Source: Paraburkholderia phenazinium
GTDB taxonomy: Bacteria; Pseudomonadota; Gammaproteobacteria; Burkholderiales; Burkholderiaceae
Assembly: GCF_900142845.1 (NCBI RefSeq)
Contig: NZ_FSRU01000003.1
Location: 310,001 to 374,000 of the forward strand
Direction of reading: 5' to 3'
Length of the DNA: 64,000 bases
Notes under the pieces: generated by a model
Databases searched by the model: none
What the model saw: the letters and a program-made list of their open reading frames with translations, nothing else
What the model was told of the DNA's origin: nothing
Program-made: the position numbers and the translations under genes
Part shown: positions 34,516-44,719 of the stretch, one piece after another
How positions within the stretch are numbered: the first letter of the stretch is position 1
How the letters are laid out: every line of letters begins with the position of its first letter

Positions 34516-35676
34516 ATGATGTCGTATAAAAAGAGCCTGCGCGGCATCGCCGCGCTCGGGGCCCTGCTGGCCGCAACGGCCGCACATGCCGACCTGAAAG
34601 TCGGCATCGATCTGTCGAGCACCGGCCCTGCAGCCGTGATCGGCATTACCAGCAAGAACGCCATGCTGATGTGGCCGGACACGATTGCTGGACAGAAGGC
34701 CGACTACATCATCCTCGACGACGGCTCGGACCCGGGCGCCGCCGTGCGCAATATCCACAAGCTGATCAACGAGGACCACGTCGACGTGATCGTCGGGCCG
34801 AATATCACGCCGGCCGCGATGGCCGCGCTGGACCCGGTCGCGGACAGCCAGACGCCAATGATCACGCTGATCGGCTCGGCGAGCGTCGTCGAGCCGCAGG
34901 AAGGCAAGCGCGTGTGGGCCTTCAAGATGGCGCAAACCGATAGCGCGATGGCCGACGTGATGACCCGCTACATGTCGAACCACAACGTCAAGACGGTGGG
35001 CTTCGTCGGCTTTGCCGACGGCTACGGCGAAAGCTGGCTCAACGAGTTCTCGAAGTTCGCGGCGCTGCGCCACATCCAGTTAGTTGCCACCGAGCGCTTC
35101 AACCGCACGGATGCGAGCGTCACGGGTCAGGTGCTGAAGGTGATGGCGGCCAAGCCCGATGCGATTCTGATTGCGGGTGCGGGGACGCCGACCGTGTTGC
35201 CGCAGCGCACGCTGATCGAACGCGGCTTCAAGGGCCCGATTTACCAGACGCATGGTATCGCGACGCCGGAATTCATCAAGCTGGGCGGCAAGGATGTCGA
35301 AGGGACGTTGTTCCCCACGCAGCCCGTGGTGGTGGCGCGCACGCTGCCGGCCGATCATCCGGCGAAGAAGGCTGCGCTAGCCTTCGTCAACGCGTATGAG
35401 GCGAAGTACGGTCCCGGCTCGGTCACGCAGTTTGCCGGCGATGCGGCCGGCGTGTATCCGCGCTTGCAGGATGCCGTGGCGCGGGCGCTGAAGACGGCGC
35501 AACCAGGGACTCCGGCGTTTCGTGTCGCGCTGCGCGATGAGTTGGAACACGCGCATGAACTGGTGGTGCCGAACGGGGTGGTCAATACCAGCGCGAAGGA
35601 TCACGTCGGGCTGGATCAGCGGGCGAGCGTGATGGGGATTATCAAGGACGGGAAGTTTACGTATTTGAGTCAGTGA
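34516..35676 (+). CDS. Orphan branched-chain-type ABC substrate-binding protein
   Basis: A 386-residue LivJ/LivK-type (class I) periplasmic binding protein. A signal peptide (KKSLRGIAALGALLAATAAHA) ends near residue 26. The mature protein starts DLKVGIDLSSTGPAAVIG, with IVGPNITPAAMAALDPVA near 95 and VGFVGFADGYGESWLNEF near 155. The ligand is unknown; relatives bind amino acids, urea, amides or aromatic acids. No permease or ATPase genes are adjacent. The ATG at 34516 is chosen because CGGAGAT lies about 9 nt upstream. It starts 79 nt after cysB, so possible co-regulation is an inference. Confidence 0.85.
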   Translation: MMSYKKSLRGIAALGALLAATAAHADLKVGIDLSSTGPAAVIGITSKNAMLMWPDTIAGQKADYIILDDGSDPGAAVRNIHKLINEDHVDVIVGPNITPAAMAALDPVADSQTPMITLIGSASVVEPQEGKRVWAFKMAQTDSAMADVMTRYMSNHNVKTVGFVGFADGYGESWLNEFSKFAALRHIQLVATERFNRTDASVTGQVLKVMAAKPDAILIAGAGTPTVLPQRTLIERGFKGPIYQTHGIATPEFIKLGGKDVEGTLFPTQPVVVARTLPADHPAKKAALAFVNAYEAKYGPGSVTQFAGDAAGVYPRLQDAVARALKTAQPGTPAFRVALRDELEHAHELVVPNGVVNTSAKDHVGLDQRASVMGIIKDGKFTYLSQ

Positions 35677-35783
35677 GCGGACAATGATCTGGGTGGGCCG
35701 CGGCCGGAAGGCTCGCGGAACCACGCAGCGGCGACGCGTTGTTGTTACAGTAGTCGTCTTTCTCCCCTCCAGCAGTCCCCACC

Positions 35784-36041
35784 ATGCGCACCACCCGAGC
35801 CATCCACGCCGTCGAGCGGCTGAAAACCCGCAGCGGCAATCCGCAGTTTGCGGCGATCAGCCTGTCCGGCGGGCTGTTTTATCTCGTCGACAAATCGAGC
35901 GGCACCGACAAGAAAGTCTCCGACCCGCTAACACTCGACGACTTCGTCAAATTCGTCGACGCGTTCGGTCCGCCGAAACCGCGCAAGGCGAGCAAGCTCG
36001 ACCTCGCGTTCGAAGAGCAGATCAGGAAGAGCAAGAGCTGA
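35784..36041 (+). CDS. Small protein of unknown function
   Basis: An 85-residue, basic, soluble protein. The N-terminal two thirds (AIHAVERLKTRSGNPQFAAI, then SGGLFYLVDKSSGTDKKVSD) look like a small beta-rich fold. A short helix follows (TLDDFVKFVDAFG) and then a Lys-rich tail (KPRKASKLDLAFEEQIRKSKS). No signal peptide, membrane helix or known motif. A pyrimidine-rich stretch, not a clear ribosome site, precedes the ATG. It is the only plausible frame here; I do not recognise a function. Confidence 0.6.
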   Translation: MRTTRAIHAVERLKTRSGNPQFAAISLSGGLFYLVDKSSGTDKKVSDPLTLDDFVKFVDAFGPPKPRKASKLDLAFEEQIRKSKS

Positions 36042-36093
36042 AACCTGCCCGAGTGGGCCACGTCGGGCGCCTGGCGCGAGCCGAACCCGGCCG

Positions 36094-36801
36094 CTAACGG
36101 CACAACGGCGGCGCGCGATGCAGTGCATCGTTCTCGATGATATTGACGCCACGTGTATCGTCGCTGAGCACCTCGGTCACCAGCGCCCGCGCCACCCGCT
36201 CAACGGAAACGGAGCGCCACTTCAGCGGCAAATACACACCAAGGTGCCGCGCGACGCTCTCCAGCGGCCGGCTCTCGGTGCGCTCGCCCATCAGGAACGA
36301 AGGCCGTACGATGGTCAGCACCGGATAGTCGAGTTTCTTGAGCCCGTCCTCCACATTCCCTTTCACACGGCTATAAAAAGTCCGCGCGTGCGCATCGGCG
36401 CCGATCGCGCTGACAATCGCAAAGTGGGACGCACCATGGCGGCGCGCAATGCCGGCAATCCGCAGCGGATACTCGTAGTCCACTTTACGGAACGCGTTCT
36501 GCGATCCGGCCGTGCGGATGGTCGTGCCCAGTGCGCAGATCACCGAATCGACCTTGAAGATGTCCGAATCCGCGTCGGGCCAGTCGTAGTCGATCACATG
36601 CTCGACGACCCGGTTGGTCGCAGCCGACCCCGTCACCGCCGCACCCGACGCCCGCCGCACTAGCATGCGCACCTCGCCGACCCGGTCGTCGCGGGCGAGC
36701 AGGCGCAGGCACGCACTCCCGACGAGGCCCGTGCCGCCAAGCAGCAACACGGTCTGTTTGCGGACGACATTGGCCTGACTGGACGCGAAGGAGGTCGACA
36801 T
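36094..36801 (-). CDS. NAD(P)-binding Rossmann protein, atypical SDR
   Basis: A 235-residue protein of the NAD(P)H-binding/TIP30-like atypical short-chain dehydrogenase group. The nucleotide-binding motif LLLGGTGLVGSACLRLL is near residue 20-36. ICALGTTIRTAGSQNAFRKVDYEYPLRIA is near 90-118, and SAIGADAHARTFYSRVKG (Y-x3-K) near 135-150. These proteins are often linked to quinone or electron-carrier chemistry, but the substrate is not known. The ATG at 36801 is preferred over one at 36825 because a better family N-terminus starts there. Confidence 0.8.
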   Translation of the reverse strand: MSTSFASSQANVVRKQTVLLLGGTGLVGSACLRLLARDDRVGEVRMLVRRASGAAVTGSAATNRVVEHVIDYDWPDADSDIFKVDSVICALGTTIRTAGSQNAFRKVDYEYPLRIAGIARRHGASHFAIVSAIGADAHARTFYSRVKGNVEDGLKKLDYPVLTIVRPSFLMGERTESRPLESVARHLGVYLPLKWRSVSVERVARALVTEVLSDDTRGVNIIENDALHRAPPLCR

Positions 36802-36854
36802 GCGTGAGTCCGTAAAAAGGGGCACCGCCGCATCTTACCGCGTCGACAAAACCC

Positions 36855-38006
36855 TTACCCGGCTCGCACTTCCTGAAGCTGTCCTTGCGCCGCGCTGCTC
36901 GCGAGTACCGCCTCGATGAAATGCAGACCCGCAACACCGTCGTCGACGGTCGTGAGAAGCCGGCTTTCGGGCGGAGGCGCTTTGCCCGCATCCAGCGCCT
37001 CGATCTGCAAGGCAGCGTCCTGATAGAGCTGCGCGAACGCCTCCAGATAGCCCTCAGGATGCCCCGCCGGCACACGCGTGGCATGCGCCGCGATCGCGCT
37101 CGTCACCCGCCCGCGCGTGAGACGCTGCGCTGCGCCGCCCAGCGGCGTGAACCACAGTTCGTTGGGGTTCTCCTGATCGAAGGCGAGACCCGCCTTCGTG
37201 CCGTAGACGCGCAACCGTAACGCGTTCTCCGCGCCGCTCGCCACCTGGCTCGCCCACAGCATGCCGCGCGCGCCGTTCTCGTAGCGCAGCATCGCCTGCA
37301 CGTGATCGTCGACGCGGCGGCCAGGCACGAAGGTGTGCAATTCGGCCGAGAGCCATTTAGGCTTCATCCCGGTCACGAACGACGCAAGGTGATATGCATG
37401 CGTGCCGATATCGCCGAGGCACCCTGCCGGGCCGGCCTGCTGCGGATCGGTGCGCCAGCCGGCCTGTTTGTTGGTGCCGGATTGTTCGATCGGCTCCGCC
37501 AGCCAGTCCTGCGCGTATTCGACCTGCACGACGCGCAGCGCGCCGAGTTCGCCGGCCTCAACCAGTTCCCGTGCGTGACGGACCATCGGATAGCCGGAAT
37601 ACGTATGCGTCAGCGCGAACAGCCGCTTCTTCTCGTGCGCGAGCCTGGCCAGCGCCTGTCCTTCGGCGAGCGACACGGCGAGCGGCTTGTCGCAGATCAC
37701 GTGGATGCCCGCTTCGAGAAACGCAGTCGCCACCGGCGCATGCAGATGATTCGGCGTGACGATCGCCACCGCGTCGATGCCGTCGTCCTGGCGCGCGGCT
37801 TCCGTCTGCGCCATCTCGCGCCAGTCCGCGTAGCTGCGAGCGATACCGGCTTCCGCCGCGCTCGCGTGAGCGCGCTGCGGATCGGACGACAACGCGCCCG
37901 CCACCAGTTCGAAGCGGTCGTCGAGGCGCGCGGCGATCCGGTGCACCGCGCCGATGAACGCGCCCTGCCCACCGCCGACCATGCCCAGCCGTAACTTTCG
38001 TGTCAT
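36855..38006 (-). CDS. Gfo/Idh/MocA-family oxidoreductase
   Basis: A 383-residue NAD(P)-dependent sugar or polyol dehydrogenase. The Rossmann motif [18 protein letters not shown] is at residues 6-23, the E/D-K-P motif [11 protein letters not shown] near 105-115, and the catalytic [13 protein letters not shown] near 198 (D and H). Members oxidise a ring hydroxyl of inositols, sugars or glycosides to a ketone. It is the last gene of the LacI operon, 121 nt after the TIM-barrel isomerase gene; the spacer has a short repeat of TCGCTCA units. The operon suggests oxidation of the sugar imported by the ABC transporter. Confidence 0.88.
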   Translation of the reverse strand: MTRKLRLGMVGGGQGAFIGAVHRIAARLDDRFELVAGALSSDPQRAHASAAEAGIARSYADWREMAQTEAARQDDGIDAVAIVTPNHLHAPVATAFLEAGIHVICDKPLAVSLAEGQALARLAHEKKRLFALTHTYSGYPMVRHARELVEAGELGALRVVQVEYAQDWLAEPIEQSGTNKQAGWRTDPQQAGPAGCLGDIGTHAYHLASFVTGMKPKWLSAELHTFVPGRRVDDHVQAMLRYENGARGMLWASQVASGAENALRLRVYGTKAGLAFDQENPNELWFTPLGGAAQRLTRGRVTSAIAAHATRVPAGHPEGYLEAFAQLYQDAALQIEALDAGKAPPPESRLLTTVDDGVAGLHFIEAVLASSAAQGQLQEVRAG

Positions 38007-38127
38007 GGAAGAAACTCCTTTGATGATGCGCCCAAGTCGCTCAAGTCGCTCAGGCCGCGCAAGTCGCTCAGGCCCGCGTCGCCGCGCGCAGGTGACGCTC
38101 GCGTTCGCCGCAACGACGCTCCGACGC

Positions 38128-39186
38128 TCAGATGCCCAGCACGCGCTTCAATTGCGCCGTATCGACGCCGCTGCCCGCGAAGTCGTCGAACGCATGTTCG
38201 GCGACGCGAATGATGTGGCGGCGAATAAACTCGGCGCCCTCGCGCGCGCCATCTTCCGGATGCTTCAGCGCGCATTCCCATTCGAGGACGGCCCAGCCCG
38301 GATAATCGTATTGCGCCATCTTCGAGAAGATCGCGCCGAAATCGATCTGGCCATCGCCGAGCGAGCGGAACCGCCCTGGGCGTTCGGTCCAGTTGCTGTA
38401 ACTGCCGTAGACACCCGCCTTGCCGGTCGGACGAAACTCCGCATCCTTCACATGGAAGGCCTTGATGCGCTCGTGATAGATGTCGATGAACGCGAGGTAA
38501 TCGAGTTGCTGCAGCACGTAGTGGCTCGGATCGAACAGGATGTTCGCGCGGCGCTGGCCGCGCGTTCCGCTCAAACGCTCCAGAAAACGCTCGAAGGTCA
38601 CGCCGTCGTGCAGATCCTCGCCCGGGTGCAATTCGTAGGCGACATCCACACCCACCTCGTCGAACGCGTCGAGAATCGGCGTCCAGCGGCGCGCCAGCTC
38701 ATCGAACGCGGCATCGACGAGACCCGCGGGCCGTTGCGGCCACGGGTACACATACGGCCAGGCGAGCGCGCCCGAAAACGACACATGCGTGTCGAGCCCG
38801 AGCCGTCGCGACGCCTGCGCCGCCAGCTTCAGTTGCGCGATCGCCCATTCGGTACGCGCTTGCGGATTGCCGCGCACGTGCGGCGCGGCGAAGCCGTCGA
38901 ACAGCAGGTCGTAGGCAGGATGCACCGCCACCAGCTGGCCCTGCAGATGCGTCGCCAGTTCGGTGATCTCGACACCGGCGTCGGCCACGACGCCCAGCAG
39001 CTCGTCGCAATACGTCTGGCTCGCCGCGGCCTGTTCGAGGTCGATCAGGCGCGCGTCGACGGGAACCTGAATGCCCTCGTAGCCGAGACTCGCAGCCCAC
39101 GTGGCCATGTTTTCCAGCGTGTCGAAGGGCGCCTTGTCGCCCAGGAACTGGGCCAGGTAAATCGCCGGTCCCTTGATGGTCTTCAT
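38128..39186 (-). CDS. TIM-barrel sugar isomerase/epimerase
   Basis: A 352-residue protein of the xylose-isomerase-like AP_endonuc_2 family (IolE/IolI relatives). Expected strand-end metal ligands are seen: ELHPGED near residue 172, FDPSHYVLQ near 215, HVKDAEF near 247 and VLEWECALKHPEDG near 302. IolE-type dehydratases and 3-keto-sugar epimerases share this fold and often sit next to Gfo/Idh/MocA dehydrogenases, as here. It probably acts on the keto product of the neighbouring dehydrogenase; the exact reaction is not shown by sequence. Confidence 0.85.
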   Translation of the reverse strand: MKTIKGPAIYLAQFLGDKAPFDTLENMATWAASLGYEGIQVPVDARLIDLEQAAASQTYCDELLGVVADAGVEITELATHLQGQLVAVHPAYDLLFDGFAAPHVRGNPQARTEWAIAQLKLAAQASRRLGLDTHVSFSGALAWPYVYPWPQRPAGLVDAAFDELARRWTPILDAFDEVGVDVAYELHPGEDLHDGVTFERFLERLSGTRGQRRANILFDPSHYVLQQLDYLAFIDIYHERIKAFHVKDAEFRPTGKAGVYGSYSNWTERPGRFRSLGDGQIDFGAIFSKMAQYDYPGWAVLEWECALKHPEDGAREGAEFIRRHIIRVAEHAFDDFAGSGVDTAQLKRVLGI

Positions 39187-39244
39187 CGTGTCGCTCCTCG
39201 GTCAAAGGCTGGGCCGCACGCCGCCGGGCGCGCGGCCCAGCGCG

Positions 39245-40207
39245 TTAAAACGGCGAATCCGGGAAGTAGTAGTCCTTCGCGTTGTCTTTCGTGACGAGCA
39301 CCGACGGCACAATCGTCTTCGCCGGCAGCGTCTGGCCCTTCAGACGGGCTTCGGCGGTCAGCTTGATGGCGTCGTAGATGAACTTCGGCGAATACGTGAC
39401 GTCCGCGTTGATCAGCTTGTCGCCGTCCAGCACGCGCTTGATCATCTCTTTCGAGCCGGCGCCGCCCAGCACTTCCTTGATGTCGGTGCGCTTCGCCTGA
39501 TCGATGGCCTTGAGCACGCCCACCGACATGTCGTCATCGGCGGACCAGACCGCGTCGATATGCTTGAAGCGCGTCAGGTAGTCCTGCATGACCTTGAACG
39601 CATCGTCGCGATTCCAGTTGGCGTATTTGGCGTCGAGCACCTTCACGCCGGGGCAGGCCTTCAACGCTTCGGTGAACGCGCTATAGCGTTCGTTATCGAG
39701 CGTGGTCGGAATGCCGCGCAACGCGACGATGTCGCCCTGGCCGTTCAGGCTCTTGCAAAAGTACTCGCCGGCCAGCCTGCCGAATGCCGTGTTGTCGCCG
39801 GCCACGTACGCATCCTGCGCGCTGGTGTCGGTCAGGCCGCGATCCACCACCGTCACGTAGATGCCCTTCTTCTTCACCTGCGCCACCGGCTGCGTCAGCG
39901 AAGCCGATTCATGCGGGAAGATCACGAGTGCGTTGATCTTGTTGACGGTGACCATGTCCTGCAACTGGTTGGCCTGCTCCGGCGCGCTCGCCGACGTTTT
40001 GAGGATCACCTTCAGGTCCGGATGCGCCTTCTCCATGTCCTCCTTGGCCTTGTTCGCCCACCAGTCGATGCCGCCCGTAAAGCCGTGATCGGCCGTCGGG
40101 ATCGCCACGCCCAAGATAACCTTGTCGTCGGCACGCGCTGCGCCGGCGGCCCCTAGTATCCCCAACGCCAGCACGCCGGCGCCGATCGCTCGAATGACCT
40201 GCTTCAT
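39245..40207 (-). CDS. Sugar ABC transporter substrate-binding protein
   Basis: A 320-residue RbsB-type (class I, Peripla_BP_4) periplasmic protein. A signal peptide covers [20 protein letters not shown] with cleavage after GAARA (about residue 26). The mature start [20 protein letters not shown] aligns with the ribose/inositol-binding group, and [11 protein letters not shown] and [16 protein letters not shown] lie near 120-145. It gathers the operon's sugar or polyol ligand. ATG 40207 is chosen over upstream codons because the signal peptide begins there. It follows the permease by about 90 nt. Confidence 0.88.
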   Translation of the reverse strand: MKQVIRAIGAGVLALGILGAAGAARADDKVILGVAIPTADHGFTGGIDWWANKAKEDMEKAHPDLKVILKTSASAPEQANQLQDMVTVNKINALVIFPHESASLTQPVAQVKKKGIYVTVVDRGLTDTSAQDAYVAGDNTAFGRLAGEYFCKSLNGQGDIVALRGIPTTLDNERYSAFTEALKACPGVKVLDAKYANWNRDDAFKVMQDYLTRFKHIDAVWSADDDMSVGVLKAIDQAKRTDIKEVLGGAGSKEMIKRVLDGDKLINADVTYSPKFIYDAIKLTAEARLKGQTLPAKTIVPSVLVTKDNAKDYYFPDSPF

Positions 40208-40297
40208 GGTGTGTCTCCAGTGTTTATGAGGCGCTTTCGTGCGCCAAGGATTCTTGAACTGCTTGCCGCCATGCCTGCATGTGCCCACTGCTCCTCT

Positions 40298-41311
40298 TTA
40301 CCGCCGCCCGCGCTGCAAAAACGCCACAACGATAATCACCGCCCCCTGCACCGCCGCGTTCAGATACACGCTGATGATGCTGGTGAGATTCAGAATGTTC
40401 GCGATCACCGACAGCAGGATCGCGCCGATCACCGTGCCGATCACGCGCCCCTCGCCGCCCTTGAGCGCGGTACCGCCGACCACCACCGCCGCGATCGCCT
40501 CCAGCTCCCACAGGATGCCGGTGGTGGGCGTGGCCGAACCGAGGCGCGGCACGTAGAGCACCGTCGCCACGCCAACACATATACCAAGGAGTACGTAAGT
40601 CACGATCTTCACCGTATCGACGCGGATCGCGGCATAGCGCGCAACCTGTTCGTTCGAGCCGATCGCCTGCACGTGCCGGCCGAACGCGGTGCGGTTCAGG
40701 ATCAGCGTGCCGCCTGCCGCCACCACCAGAAACACCCAGATCGGCACCGGCACGCCGAGCAGGCTCGCGTAATACACGGGACTATAGAGATCGGTCAGCG
40801 AGTTGTTAAGCGTGAGCGCGCCGCCGTCGGCCAGCCACGTGAGCACCGCGCGAAAGATGCCGAGCGTGCCCAGCGTGACGATGAACGGCTCGATACGCCC
40901 CTTGGTGATCAGCAGGCCGTGCGCCCAGCCGAACAGTCCGCCGAGGACAAACGCCAGCGCAATGCCGATGGCGATGATCGCAAGCGGCGCGAAGGTGTGT
41001 CCGCCGACACCCGCCGACAAGCCGTTCATCAGCCAGATCATGCTGCCGGCGATCAAGGCGGCCATCGAACCGACCGACAGATCGATGCCGCCGGAAATGA
41101 TCACAAAGGTCTCGCCGACCGCGATGATGCCAATGAACGACGTACGCGTAAGCACGTTCATCAGGTTGTCGACGGTGGCGAAATCGTGATTGAGCAAGGT
41201 ACCGACAATGCACAGCACGACGAGGCCCACCAGCGGCCCCAGCCCGTACAGATGATGCGCGAGACGCATCGCGCGGCCGGCTTGAGCGGCTTCAGTGGGT
41301 GCCGGTCGCAT
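40298..41311 (-). CDS. Sugar ABC transporter permease (RbsC-type)
   Basis: A 337-residue BPD_transp_2 permease with eight to ten hydrophobic helices. Typical RbsC-like blocks are [21 protein letters not shown] near residue 65-85 and the ATPase-contact loop [21 protein letters not shown] near 210, followed by [15 protein letters not shown] near 275. It works with the upstream ATPase and downstream binding protein. Its start overlaps the ATPase gene by 20 nt, implying coupled translation. Confidence 0.9.
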   Translation of the reverse strand: MRPAPTEAAQAGRAMRLAHHLYGLGPLVGLVVLCIVGTLLNHDFATVDNLMNVLTRTSFIGIIAVGETFVIISGGIDLSVGSMAALIAGSMIWLMNGLSAGVGGHTFAPLAIIAIGIALAFVLGGLFGWAHGLLITKGRIEPFIVTLGTLGIFRAVLTWLADGGALTLNNSLTDLYSPVYYASLLGVPVPIWVFLVVAAGGTLILNRTAFGRHVQAIGSNEQVARYAAIRVDTVKIVTYVLLGICVGVATVLYVPRLGSATPTTGILWELEAIAAVVVGGTALKGGEGRVIGTVIGAILLSVIANILNLTSIISVYLNAAVQGAVIIVVAFLQRGRR

Positions 41312-42779
41312 GGGCGATCAACTCCTCTTCGGTCAGGTGGTCGAGGTCGAGCGTGGCCTGCAGGCGACCCGCACGCATCACGGCAACGCGATGGCACAGG
41401 CCGATCAGCTCGATCAGTTCGGATGAAATGACGATCACCGCGCGCCCTTGCGCGGCGAGCCGGTGAATCAGGAAATAGATGTCGCGCTTCGAGCCGACAT
41501 CGACGCCGCGCGTCGGCTCGTCGAGCACGATCACATTCGGCCTCGGCTGCAGAAACTTGGCGAGCGCGAGCTTCTGCTGGTTGCCGCCAGAGAGCATGCG
41601 GGCGCGGCTCGACAGATCGCCGGTGCGAATGCCGAAGTCCGCGACGGCCTGCTTGAGCGCCACGCGCCCCGCTTTCAGATCGAGCAACGGATGCGCGTAC
41701 TGCTCGAGCGTCATCAGCGTGAGGTTGTCCTGCAGGTTCAGATTGACGTGCAGCGCCTTGCCTTTGCGGTCCTCGCTGAGATACGTGAGGCCGTGGCGCA
41801 TCGCATCGAGCGGCCGTTTCACTTCCACGGCATGGCCGCCAATCTCGATGCGCCCCGCGCTGCGGCGACGCAGGCCAAGGATGGCCTCGAAGGCTTCGGT
41901 GCGGCCGGCGCCCACGAGACCCGCGAAGCCGAGCACTTCTCCCGCGCGCACCTCGAAACTCAACTGCTCGACCCAATCCGGCACGACCAGGCCTTCGACC
42001 TTCAAGGCGACTAAAGCGTCAGCCGCCACCGCGGCCTTGTCCGGGAACATATCGGACACGTCGCGCCCGACCATCAGGTTCGCCATCTGCTGACGCGCGA
42101 GCCCCGCGGTCGCGCCGCGCGCGACGAAGCGGCCATCGCGCATCACGATCACCTCGTCGGTGATGTGCTCGACTTCATCGAGCTTGTGCGAGATGTAGAT
42201 TATCGTCACGCCCTCGGCCTTGAGTTTCGTCATCAGCGCAAACAGGCGCTCGGTCTCGGATGGGGTGAGCGTGGCCGTGGGCTCGTCCATGATCAGCAGA
42301 CGCGCGTTACGCGACAGCGCCTTGGCAATTTCCACCATCTGCTTTTCCGCGACGATCAGCTCGCGCACTTTCGTATCCGGCGGTTTCTTCAAGCCCACCT
42401 GCGCGAGATAGCGCGTTGCCTCCGCGCGCATCGCCGCATCGTCGAGCAGCCAGCCACGGCGTTTTTCGTGCCCCAGGTACATGTTCTGCGCAATCGACAG
42501 ATGCTCCGCCAGGTTGAACTCCTGGTGGATCAGCACGATGCCCGCCGCTTCGGCCTCGCGCGAACTGGCGAACTGCTGCGCCTGACCGTCGATCAGCAGC
42601 GTGCCGGTGGTCGCCGCCTCATAGCCGGCGAGGATTTTCATGAGCGTCGATTTGCCCGCGCCGTTCTCGCCCAGCAATCCGTAGATGCGGCCCGGCGTCA
42701 GTTCGAAACTCACGCCATGCAGCACGCGCACCGGGCCGAAGTCTTTGCGGATGTCGTCGAAGCGCACGGCGAGGCTCAT
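41292..42779 (-). CDS. Sugar ABC transporter ATPase (RbsA-type, double domain)
   Basis: A 495-residue tandem ABC ATPase. Domain 1 has Walker [20 protein letters not shown] (about residue 35-52) and Walker [13 protein letters not shown] (about 160). Domain 2 has the degenerate Walker [18 protein letters not shown] (about 285) typical of RbsA/MglA second domains, the signature [15 protein letters not shown] (about 400) and [13 protein letters not shown] (about 425). It powers import of a monosaccharide or polyol. It starts 3 nt after the lacI-type gene stop. Confidence 0.92.
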   Translation of the reverse strand: MSLAVRFDDIRKDFGPVRVLHGVSFELTPGRIYGLLGENGAGKSTLMKILAGYEAATTGTLLIDGQAQQFASSREAEAAGIVLIHQEFNLAEHLSIAQNMYLGHEKRRGWLLDDAAMRAEATRYLAQVGLKKPPDTKVRELIVAEKQMVEIAKALSRNARLLIMDEPTATLTPSETERLFALMTKLKAEGVTIIYISHKLDEVEHITDEVIVMRDGRFVARGATAGLARQQMANLMVGRDVSDMFPDKAAVAADALVALKVEGLVVPDWVEQLSFEVRAGEVLGFAGLVGAGRTEAFEAILGLRRRSAGRIEIGGHAVEVKRPLDAMRHGLTYLSEDRKGKALHVNLNLQDNLTLMTLEQYAHPLLDLKAGRVALKQAVADFGIRTGDLSSRARMLSGGNQQKLALAKFLQPRPNVIVLDEPTRGVDVGSKRDIYFLIHRLAAQGRAVIVISSELIELIGLCHRVAVMRAGRLQATLDLDHLTEEELIAHATGTH

Positions 42780-42782
42780 GGC

Positions 42783-43832
42783 TTACGCACTCCCGCGAAT
42801 CACGAGCCGGTGCGGCAACAGCACGCCGGGCACGTTGGCCAGCGGATTGGCCAGGCGCTGCAGCAGCAGGCGCGCGGCGGTTTCGCCGAGCTCGCGCATG
42901 GGCTGCGCGATGGTCGTAAGCGGCGGGTCGATCTGCGCGGCGAGCGAGATATCGTCGAAGCCGACCACCGCGACGTCGTCCGGCACGCGCTTGCCGACGC
43001 TGCGCAGGCCGTGGATCACGCCGATCGCCAGTGTGTCCGACACCGCGAAGATGGCGCTCGGCGCGTCGCGTTGCGACATCAGCAGCGCGGCGGCCGAGGC
43101 CCCCGCTTCGTAGTCGAGACTGTTCAGGTTCATGCGCCAGCGCTCGTCGGGCGTGATGCCGGCTTCGCGCAGGGCGTCGAGGTAGCCTTGCTGGCGTTGC
43201 CGCGCGTAGAGGTAGGCGACGTCGGAATTGATCAGGCCGATGCGCCGATGCCCTTGCGCCAGCAAATGACGCACGGCGTCGCCGGCCGCGCGGTAGTTGT
43301 CGATCCCCACGTACGGCACGCCGACCGCCGGATCGAACTCGCAGCACGCCACCCACGGCAGCGCGCCCGATTCCTCGGCGAGCGCCTGCTGCACGGTGGC
43401 CGGGTCCAGACAGATGGCGCCGTCCGCGCGACGCCGTCGCAGCAGGTCGAAGTAGCTGCGCTCGCGGCCGGGATCGGCGCCCGTGTCGCACAGCAGCATG
43501 AAATAGCCGTGTTGGCGCGCCACGCGGTCGATGCCGCGCACGATCTCCGCGTAGAACGGGTTGCCGACGTCCGGCACCATCGTCAGCAGCAGGCGGCTCT
43601 CAGCCGTGCGCAGGTTGCGGGCGAGTTCGTTGACGCGGTAGCCGCTCGCGTCCACCGCCGCCAGCACCTTGTCGCGCGTGGCGGGACGCACGTTCGAGTG
43701 GCCGTTCAGGACCCGCGACACGGTCGCCACGGACACGCCGGCCTGCTCGGCGACGCCCGCAATGGAATTGCCGTCGGACGGCGGGTTTCCGGTTCGGGGT
43801 TCGTCAGTTTCAGATTGAGGCAGTCGGGCCAC
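42783..43832 (-). CDS. LacI-family regulator of the sugar operon
   Basis: A 349-residue LacI/GalR repressor. The HTH and hinge are SIAGVAEQAGVSVATVSRVLNGHSNVRPATRDKVLAAV at about residues 23-60. The effector domain resembles a periplasmic sugar-binding protein (LLTMVPDVGNPFYAEIVRGI near 90). A 22-bp perfect palindrome lies 15 nt upstream of its start, and the transport and catabolic genes follow on the same strand, so it should repress the whole operon including itself until the sugar binds. Confidence 0.92.
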   Translation of the reverse strand: MARLPQSETDEPRTGNPPSDGNSIAGVAEQAGVSVATVSRVLNGHSNVRPATRDKVLAAVDASGYRVNELARNLRTAESRLLLTMVPDVGNPFYAEIVRGIDRVARQHGYFMLLCDTGADPGRERSYFDLLRRRRADGAICLDPATVQQALAEESGALPWVACCEFDPAVGVPYVGIDNYRAAGDAVRHLLAQGHRRIGLINSDVAYLYARQRQQGYLDALREAGITPDERWRMNLNSLDYEAGASAAALLMSQRDAPSAIFAVSDTLAIGVIHGLRSVGKRVPDDVAVVGFDDISLAAQIDPPLTTIAQPMRELGETAARLLLQRLANPLANVPGVLLPHRLVIRGSA

Positions 43833-43846
43833 GTTTTTTTGCCGCG

Positions 43847-43868
43847 AAAATGTAATCGATTACATTTT
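43847..43868. promoter_or_regulatory. LacI-family operator palindrome
   Basis: AAAATGTAATCGATTACATTTT is a perfect 22-bp palindrome with a central CG, the shape of LacI/GalR operators (TGTAATCGATTACA core). It lies directly before the regulator gene, the first of its operon. Confidence 0.85.
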
Positions 43869-44057
43869 TGAGCGATGGTCCGGCGAATCGCAAGGACCGT
43901 CTTGTAGGGATTAACACGGGCCGGGTTGGCACCAGGTTGGCCCCGGATTGCGGCCCTGTTGCCCGTCAGGAGACGGGTTTCGCCCCCGGTTTGGTACAAT
44001 TCCGAAGTTGTCCCGAACCCCCACGAGTCGCACCTAAACCGAACCGCCGAATCCACC

Positions 44058-44711
44058 ATGAATATCGAACAAGCGCGTTTCAACATGATCGAACAGCAGA
44101 TCCGTCCCTGGGAAGTGCTCGACCAGGACGTGCTGAACCTGCTGTCGATCGTCAAGCGTGAAAATTTCGTCCCCACGGTCTACCGCGAACTGGCTTTCGT
44201 CGACTTCGAAGTGCCGCTGCCGGCCGGCCAGCACATGCTGGCGCCGCGCGTCGAAGCGCGCGTGCTGCAGGAACTGGCGGTGAAGAAGCATGAAAGCGTG
44301 CTGGAAATCGGCGCGGGGTCGGGTTACATGGCGGCGCTGCTCGCAAACCGCGCGCAGCACGTGCTGAGCGTGGATATCGAGCCGGAACTCGCCGAACTGG
44401 CGAAGGCCAATCTGGCCGCCAACGGCGTGCTGAATGCGGAAGTCGTCACCGGCGACGCCTCGCGCGGCTGGCCGGCGGCTGCGCCCTACGACGTGATCTG
44501 CGTCTCGGGCGGCCTGCCTGTCCTGCCGCAAGAAATCCTCGAGCATCTGAAGATTGGCGGCCGTCTGGCGGCGTTCGTGGGCACCGCACCGGTGATGAAG
44601 GCGCAGATCATTACGCGCATCGACGAGAAGCAGTACCGCATTGCCGATGTGTTCGAGACTTACGTCGAACCGCTGATCAACGCTCTGCAGCCGCCGCGCT
44701 TCAAGTTCTGA
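44058..44711 (+). CDS. Protein-L-isoaspartate O-methyltransferase family protein
   Basis: A 217-residue SAM-dependent methyltransferase of the PCMT family. The N-terminus ARFNMIEQQIRPWEVLDQDVL is typical of the short proteobacterial group. Motif I is VLEIGAGSGYMAALLA near residue 80-95, with SVDIEPELAELAKANL following, and GGRLAAFVGT near 170. The family repairs isoaspartyl residues by methylation, though some short members lack the usual acceptor-site motifs, so activity is uncertain. A TACAAT -10-like sequence lies at 43995-44000. It is followed 8 nt later by the rhodanese gene. Confidence 0.85.
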   Translation: MNIEQARFNMIEQQIRPWEVLDQDVLNLLSIVKRENFVPTVYRELAFVDFEVPLPAGQHMLAPRVEARVLQELAVKKHESVLEIGAGSGYMAALLANRAQHVLSVDIEPELAELAKANLAANGVLNAEVVTGDASRGWPAAAPYDVICVSGGLPVLPQEILEHLKIGGRLAAFVGTAPVMKAQIITRIDEKQYRIADVFETYVEPLINALQPPRFKF

Positions 44712-44719
44712 GACCACTG

